Assembly: GCF_964340395.1 (NCBI RefSeq)
Contig: NC_135551.1
Location: forward strand, 16,627,503 to 16,691,502
Length of the DNA stretch: 64,000 nt
Direction: 5' to 3'
DNA from: Glandiceps talaboti
Lineage: Eukaryota > Hemichordata > Enteropneusta > Spengelidae
The first letter of the stretch is position 1. Every line of letters starts with the position of its first letter. Of the stretch, positions 57,618 to 64,000 are shown piece by piece. The position numbers and the translations under genes were made by a program. The notes beneath the pieces are model-generated. The model was not told the DNA's origin and made no database searches. It was given only the letters and a program-made list of their open reading frames with translations.

Positions 57618-59296
57618 GACAGGCACCGGCAGGGCATGCCTTTTGAGGCGAGCGATCGCTCCGCTCGCCTACCGCTCGCGCAAATTAAAATCCACGAGAG
57701 CGATTTTCCACTCGCGTGGGCCTCAACCAACCTGTACAACAGCCTGATGTTATTTTATATCATTTTTGAATATGTGGTTACCATAAAAATCAACGTTTAT
57801 TCGGTAAAATTATGTGGTGGGAGCGTGGAACACTTCCGTGTTCATAATCGTCGATCTCCAGCTGAAGTCAGTGCTGTCATTCATGACCTATTTATGTATC
57901 TGAAATTTGCATTGTACTACCCTTATATGGGAAAAATAGTGACTTATTCGAAGTGGGACATGCATGATGTCATGGCATATCATGAATATTGATCAGCTCA
58001 TTATACAGGGAGATTTCAACTTTCGCATCATTGCAAATTGCGCAATTACGATTGATACGATGACTGTTTGGAGTTCTCGTTTTCAGCAATCCATCGATGA
58101 GTTTAGTTTTAAATTCCGATCGGCCTAGTTTTGTTAGAACGTGGTTTTGGAGACCATCCTACGTGAATGTCTCCTCCGGAACATGAACAACAACTGCGAT
58201 TTATAGTCGCTACACGAAGTACATGCCCAGAGTTCCGACAATAGCTTGGCGATGTTTTGGAGGGCATTGAAAGAATGACAAGAACATATTATACGATCGA
58301 TTATTTTACAAAATAAAAATAATCTGTCGATATTTCTCGTGCAGTTTTCAGAGAAATTCCCGGGCTTTTATTTCATAATCTCCAACACGCAGTTTCATTG
58401 TTTTTGTCCGATGATCTATTCAACTGCCGACCACGTATGTTATACCTCCATGACTTTATCGACTGCTGTAACATATAAAATATTTGCTAGAATTTTCGCC
58501 TTGTCGTGATTTCTAAAACAAAGTAGGTCTGCTGCTCAGACGTGAACGGATCTCGCTACTTTTAATAGTCGGCGACACCGGTCGTCCGTGTGCAGGTTCT
58601 AGGTGGGGTTACGTGTGTTATTGTCTCGGATCGAGTGAATGGTTACAAATTAGCCAAATTAGCAAGCAATTTAACGTCAACGTCAAAGCTCAACATCAGA
58701 AAGCATTTGTCATCTGGGGTACGTTAGTTTTTGTCAATTCATTATAGTTTTGAACAATCTCAAGTTTGAATTAGCTGCATTTTAAGTGAAATAGAAGTGG
58801 TGGTTTCTTCAATGCCCTCCAAAACATGTACTTTGTAGCGACTATAAATTGTTCCGGAGGAGATATTCATGTAGGATGTTTTTATAAAAACGTTCAAAGA
58901 AAACAAGACCAGTTAGAATTTGAAATTAAAAACCTAGTTTTCTATTGTACTACTTGTAGTCACAACAAAAAACTGAATATTTTTTCAAGATTTTGATGTG
59001 CACAGACTTAACAAAATTGTTGCAATAATAATTGTTGTAGAAATAACCAAACGGACTGTTACTTATCAATATATTTTTGCATACATTTTTCATTTTTTTT
59101 TAAATTTTATTTATTCGGAGCCAACTGGCCAAAAATACAAATAGAAATGAAAATGAAATTTGTTTTCTTCACTCGCCTGACTATTTTCAGGAGAGGTATT
59201 AAATCACTCGCCTACCACTCGCCTGGATGGTTTCAGGAGAGTGATTTTTAGCTCCGACGTCCTGCCATTTTCAAAAGACATGCGCTGCACCGGTCA
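57618..59296. mobile_element. ~1.7-kb inverted-repeat DNA element (tentative)
   Basis: The left end ACAGGCACCGGCAGGGCATG CCTTTTGA and the complement of the right end (ACCGGTGCAGCGCATGTCTTTTGA) resemble each other with small indels. Sub-terminal GGCGAGCGAT/CTCGCCTACC motifs occur near both ends. A separate foldback is nested inside. I see no transposase and no clear target duplication. Confidence 0.45.
58154..58879. mobile_element. Nested foldback element (~0.73 kb)
   Basis: CATCCTACGTGAATGTCTCC, TCCGGAACA, ATTTATAGTCGCTAC, AAGTACATG and TTTTGGAGGGCATTGAA in the left arm occur in inverted order at 58800-58879. The left arm carries about 30 extra bases near AGTTCCGACAATAGCTTGGC. Confidence 0.7.
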
Positions 59297-59529
59297 CAAG
59301 ACACTCCGTAAATTTAAATATTAGATGATGTTATGTCTACTACAAGTTGAATGTTGTTGACAATTACGCTTATGGACAGTGTTTTTGGTAAATTTGTTAG
59401 AAAATTGAAATTCGAATTGCCTCAAAATTATTTACTTCATTCATTATTAAAATTTTCCAGGGTTACAGCTGTAAGACACTGGAATTATTTATAGCCAACC
59501 TCAAAAATTGTGTGTGTGTGTGTGCGCGC

Positions 59530-59760
59530 GCATTTCCCAGTCATTATTAGTCCCCGCTGGACGAAGTCCAGGACGGGGACTTATGGATTGGGTTCCGTCC
59601 GTCCGTCCGTCCGCAGCTGTTTCTTGGAGACGCCTGGACCGTTTTTTTTTCAAACTTGGTACAGGGGTAACATACAATATCATACATATGCACGTCAATT
59701 TGTTTCATGATACGATCCAATATGGCCGCCTAGCAAGGAGGCGATCAGGCTAAAAAATGT
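59530..59760 (+). repeat. Dispersed repeat with GTCC array
   Basis: Begins AGTCCCCGCTGGACGAAGTC and CAGGACGGGGACTTATGG, with a CCGTCCGTCCGTCCGTCCG run and CAAACTTGGTACAGGGGTAA. The last phrase echoes the repeat near 39.28 kb. A TG/CG dinucleotide run precedes it (59507-59530). Confidence 0.5.
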
Positions 59761-60852
59761 AAACATGTACTACGAAGGTCAATTCAAGCTAAATAATGAT
59801 GGTAAGATAGCAATGCACGATTAGCCGACATCTACGTAACATCGGATTTTAATCAGATTGGACACTCCCCTATAGCTATGTCTCAGTTCCTGGTGGTATT
59901 TTTTACATCTATGTTGTGGCCCCAGATTGCCATTGGTTTAATCATAACTAAACTATGTTAGGAGCCTCAGTCAAATATTTCCAATCTATAAATGCAAATT
60001 ATTAAATTAAAAACTCTGTACCTAAGATATATCCAGCCTACAATGTAACTATCTTGATTATAATATATGCATTCATTAATTTGAGTAATTGGTAATCAAC
60101 TTGAACCGACATCTAAATATTAATGGTACAATGGGCATAACCTCACATAAATACCCAGTAATTATAATTATGTATATGTAGACTAACATGGTATTACAAC
60201 AACCATGACGTAATAGAAATCAGAAAGAAAAGTTTCCTACCTAGCTTAGTGTTGATGTCCCAAACGTTAAACAAGGCCTTTGGTTGTAGACTCTCTGTGA
60301 CGCTTTCCAAGGGGGACATGGTTAATGGCAGCACATGCTGGATTGTCACAGCGCACATGCAGCCAAGCACACATTTTTTGTCACCTAGGCAGGAACTAAG
60401 CGACAGGGTCAAACTGTACAGTGCTCTACGCCCCTCGCTAAGACGTGAAGCTCCACCACTGCATCAGTAGCCTGCCATATCTCTCCTGTGATCGTACGTG
60501 TTTTCTGGCCCAAATAGTGCGTTGTCAAAAGCGTCGACAGACTGCACACGAGACGTAGCTATGTACTTCTACAATTTTGTCGTCTTCATGAAACTCCGTA
60601 CCCTCGGTTGTCAGATCGTACGAATGTTCATAGCTGAGATGTTGACTAAAATGGTGGTTGTCGTCGGGTCCGGCTGCATTTCAGCTTGGATGTTAGTTTA
60701 CAGCATGACGGAAATGCTCTTTTAGACGTAAAACCAAAATTCACTGAGGATGTGCACACATGCGCGATATGCGCAGAACCCCAAAATAATCGAAGCGCAA
60801 TCAACGTCACGCTTATGAAATATTTGAGAACTCATTATTCGTCACCCGTCAG

Positions 60853-61215
60853 AGGATTGAGATATAATTATATGTCGATCGCTAGGTGAAGAAAACACAG
60901 CGAACTGCACTATAATTATATACGACGAGGTTAGGACAGAGAACCCAGTGAACTGAATTTATTTTAATTATATGGTGAAGTTTGAAGAAAATTCCCCACA
61001 TGGGCGAGGTTTGGAGAGACAACCTCCCCCAGTAGACTGAGGTATAATTATTCGGCGAGGTTTGAAGAGAAACGCCAGTGAAGTGAAATAATTAGATGGT
61101 GAGATTTGAAGAGAAACCTCCAGATGCTAGATGAGATATGGCTGATACGCGTATACGGCGATGTTTGGAGAGACTAAGATATATTATTCAGCGAGGTTTG
61201 AAGACGAGCGCAGAT
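60853..61215 (+). repeat. Degenerate ~50-bp tandem repeat
   Basis: About seven units around TATAATTATATGGCGAGGTT, TGAAGAGAAACCTCC and CAGTGAACTGA. An isolated unit reappears at about 61917-61990 (ATTATACGGCGGGGCTTGAA). Confidence 0.75.
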
Positions 61216-62043
61216 GCAGCCAACGAAGCTGTTCGTGCAAAAAGCTGTTCGTACACGATTTTTCAGTGGGCGGGCAATTTCCAAGCTTGGTTGGAGGGAG
61301 GGGAAAATGGCCCTGTATTTCAGCGGGCAACATATTTTACGGGTTTTTTTTTTTACAATATTCACAAATTATAAATTAATTGTGTAATATACAATAATTA
61401 ATTTTTGAATGTGTGTGTTATCGACAGTAGCGATCGCGAGGCAGCAGTGCATTGAGATTGTAGCACAATCTAATATGTCAACTGACAACTGTCATTACGT
61501 ATATATTAGAAGGAGAAACTGTTTTGTTGTGAGTATATCAAATAGCATCCTGGGTAAATTTAACATTAGGGCTTCAACGAATAGTGGACAGAGGCCATAT
61601 GTCTGGTAGAGGGTAGCGGAGAGAGGGGAAACCTTGTCGTAAATTGCGGGGAGAGCGAGCGGGCAGTTGGCGGGCAAATCTGGCGGGAGGACAGGTAGTG
61701 TAATATCGCAGTGGGAGGGCAGATACGAACAGCTTTCACTTACCCTTCAATCTTGAATCAAATGTAAAATTAGGTAACAAGTGTTTATTAGCTATGTTTT
61801 AACTGTCTGTAATAATTTCAGAAAAATGACTCGTTGGCTCAGTGGCTGAACCAGAGAACGTCAGTGTAGAATAGAATAGAATATATATAAACTACTGTAA
61901 CATTAATTTTCTTCATAGGATTATACGGCGGGGCTTGAAGAAGAAACCATGTACCGTAACGTTAACGACGAAACCTCAGCGGAATGAAGGGATACCCCAT
62001 TGACTTGTTACCTCGAAGACACATGTCAGACGTGTGCCTGCGG

Positions 62044-62360
62044 TTAGGCCTAAAAAATAACTGTTTAGTTCCGGTTACCCTACCCCACCACCTGGCTTTT
62101 CACTGCCGTCCCTTAACTTTTTTTTTTTACATATTCGAGAAAACAATAATAAAATTGCAAAAATTGTGAAGTCTCACGTGAAGAGTGGATGCGAAAACTG
62201 ACGTACATCAACTTAAAAAAGATAAATTAAAACTTCTTCCAATATGGAATGGCTGTACATCTGATAGCCTTAGGAAGAAATAAAATAACACATCTACATA
62301 CCCTACCTATTTTTAAATTGAGCATAATCGGAACCACGCCAGTTTTTTATTAGGCCTTAT
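62044..62360. repeat. Dispersed repeat, copy 2 (inverted relative at 12.5 kb)
   Basis: Starts TTAGGCCTAAAAAATAACTG and ends TTTTTTATTAGGCCTTA. The interior is the diverged reverse complement of 12494-12856, including ACATATTCGAGAAAACAATA and AAATTGAGCATAATCGGAAC. Confidence 0.72.
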
Positions 62361-62956
62361 CACGGAGATGAAATTCTTCGCCTTGGGACAAAATGGTCAG
62401 CCAAGTGTGAGCCGGAACTATGTGCCTTCAGAATAGATGGACATGGACACGCGTTTCGAGAAGAAAAAGAACGACTAAACCAGACAATGTGCAGAATTGT
62501 ATTCCACGTCAAGATTATTGACTTTCTTGAGATTTTATTGACATTTTGAGTTATTTACATGAACTTTTGAACTCGAATTTTATTTCAGCCTACCGACGGA
62601 TATTTTCCAGTTGTATGAGTTAGAATATTTTTTTTGCGAATTGTATTTTATTTCCCAGCTGCACAAAAACCTACGAACCACCTTTTTGGAAATTTGTAAA
62701 CTCCTTCCAGGTATTACTTGTGACTTTTGAATGGAACTTCAAAGTCTCTGAGGGGCAACGCAACGAAACACCCCGTACATGACTTAGTACGTATTTCGAT
62801 TGTTTACATTACTATTGATAGAGTATGTATGCATTTCATATATAGCACGCCATGGCATAGTCCTGCTTGCATGCGGAGTAATCCGGGACTCGATTCTGAC
62901 AATTGTTTAGAGTCAAGTCAGTAATACAGACTCGTGCACTGTCATGTAAACAGGAC

Positions 62957-63055
62957 TAGCCATAGTATTGTTATCGTGTAGTCAAGACATAGCCATAGTA
63001 TTGTTATCGTGTAGTCAAGACATAGCCATAGTATTGTTATCGTGTAGTCCAGACA
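62957..63055 (+). repeat. 33-bp unit repeated three times
   Basis: Three nearly identical units starting TAGCCATAGTATTGTTATCG; the third differs by one base (CAAGACA to CCAGACA). As 33 is a multiple of three, the frame stays open across it, but there is no gene context. Confidence 0.92.
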
Positions 63056-63777
63056 TAGTTGATTCACTTGAATTTAGACATAGACTCTACATGTCTATGG
63101 TTAAGAGCAACGCACAAACAGGCGTATTTTTATCGGTCCGATGTGGCCCTTTTTAGCAACCTAGTTTACTTTCCCATGTGTTAGTATAGCGATTTCGAAT
63201 TCGAGTTTAATATTATAGTAAAATTTCTCGACCCTTAATTAGATTTGACGTCGGCAATTTTATATAATCTGATTGGATAACGATCCAGGCCTGGCGTGCG
63301 TGATACTTTACAGGTCAAACAACCTTTTGTTATGACTGAAAGCTATAGGCGGTTTCAACCGCAAATGCGAACCACGAAGTGAAATGTCGTCAATTTCTAG
63401 CAGTTTTATAGTTATTTTTAGCTAGAGCTATTCATATGCAAATTAGCATTTCCCTAGATAAGTGCTAGGTTCATTGGACAGACTTGGAGGTCTGTTCCAG
63501 GTACATTTCGTCGGACCAACAATTAGTCAACGAAAGAGGATCAACGATTAGTCTACGGACGATTTATCCCCTGATTATCTTGTTTGGCATATGGTGCAGC
63601 AACCCTGTATTGTAACTTTTTCCACGAACGAAATATTATAGAAGAGAGGTGTTTTATTGAAGATGTTCTTGTTGAGTGTATTCTCTGGCGATCTTTGAGT
63701 CATCAACGCCATAGTACAGATCCCTCTCCTCGATACTTGAACTATCGAATCCAGCGAAACATCGAATAGTCATCGAG

Positions 63778-63854
63778 AGAAGATCAACGGTAACACTACG
63801 AAAGAAGATAATCGGTAACGCTACAAAAGAAGATCAACATTAACACTATGGGAG
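63778..63854 (+). repeat. ~25-bp unit repeated three times
   Basis: AGAAGATCAACGGTAACACT and two diverged neighbours (AGAAGATAATCGGTAACGCT, AGAAGATCAACATTAACACT), followed by a partial fourth. Confidence 0.85.
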
Positions 63855-64000
63855 AAGATGACGTCTACATATATCTATAATTTGGGTGGTGGCCAACCGA
63901 AGTTTGACGAATATTAAATGAAAGTCAGTCATCGCCTGGTGGCAGCTACGGTTATTATCTTCATCGAAGACAACGAATTTTCCTATACCCCTAATTACAC

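Larger units (their letters stand above)
59761..64000. other. Right end of the window, no gene recognised
   Basis: Only short open frames without recognisable domains. Structured content is the ~50-bp repeat (60853-61215), a dispersed repeat copy (62044-62360), a 33-bp triplet (62957-63055) and a ~25-bp triplet (63778-63854). Confidence 0.5.

Noticed and set aside
57328-57992. Two overlapping plus-strand frames of 139 and 118 codons
   Set aside because: They cross an inverted-repeat element end with GCGAGCGATCGC-type palindromes and show no known domain.
62968-63156. 62-codon frame with repeated CSQDIAIVLLS
   Set aside because: Created by the 33-bp tandem triplication; no gene context.

Overview
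This is an AT-rich, intron-containing animal nuclear DNA window. It has long introns, many simple-sequence repeats, dispersed and foldback repeats, and remnants of most major transposon classes. The mix of a CR1/L2/Jockey-type LINE, a tRNA-derived SINE, a Ty3/gypsy fragment, hAT-, Tc1/mariner-, Mutator- and TTAA-type DNA elements, and an innate-immunity style Roc-COR gene suggests a marine invertebrate bilaterian (lophotrochozoan or invertebrate deuterostome). I cannot name the species from the sequence.

Two host genes can be rebuilt exon by exon, both on the minus strand. (1) MRPS15, mitochondrial ribosomal protein uS15m, has seven coding exons between 17793 and 3037. All splice phases agree and encode 282 residues. 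Its introns hold a foldback element with a 10-bp target duplication, a long palindrome, an almost full-length LINE (about 5842-10137) split by a 919-bp TA-flanked element, and several MITE-like elements. (2) A ROCO-family GTPase lies between about 35194 and 24159, ending in a death effector domain (DED). Its last nine exons sum to 783 codons in one frame. They include two 18-bp microexons, a P-loop exon, G3 and G4 exons, a 1.2-kb COR exon, a 31-bp linker exon and the DED exon. The first exon is tentative; it lies beside a degenerate 2A-like motif.

The right half (36-64 kb) has no host gene I recognise and is built largely of mobile and repeated DNA. It holds a gypsy RNase H fragment (37.6 kb), a seven-copy ~110-bp minisatellite (40.5-41.3 kb), a decayed element ORF split by a 3.4-kb TTAA-flanked element (41.9-46.0 kb), and a minisatellite interrupted by a palindrome-bearing insert (46.8-48.1 kb). 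These are followed by a 4.6-kb Tc1/mariner-like element (48155-52782), a Mutator-like transposase remnant with a SAP-like N-terminus (52.9-55.3 kb), a tRNA-derived SINE (56.9 kb), nested inverted-repeat elements (57.6-59.3 kb) and several short tandem arrays.

The observations I consider most worth checking are: the Tc1/mariner-like element that carries, between its 53-bp inverted repeats, both a DDE transposase relic and a second, opposite-strand, multi-exon gene with a PB1-like N-terminus; the Roc-COR-DED domain fusion; and a palindrome family (5.5 kb and 46.9 kb) whose termini are conserved although the stems have diverged.
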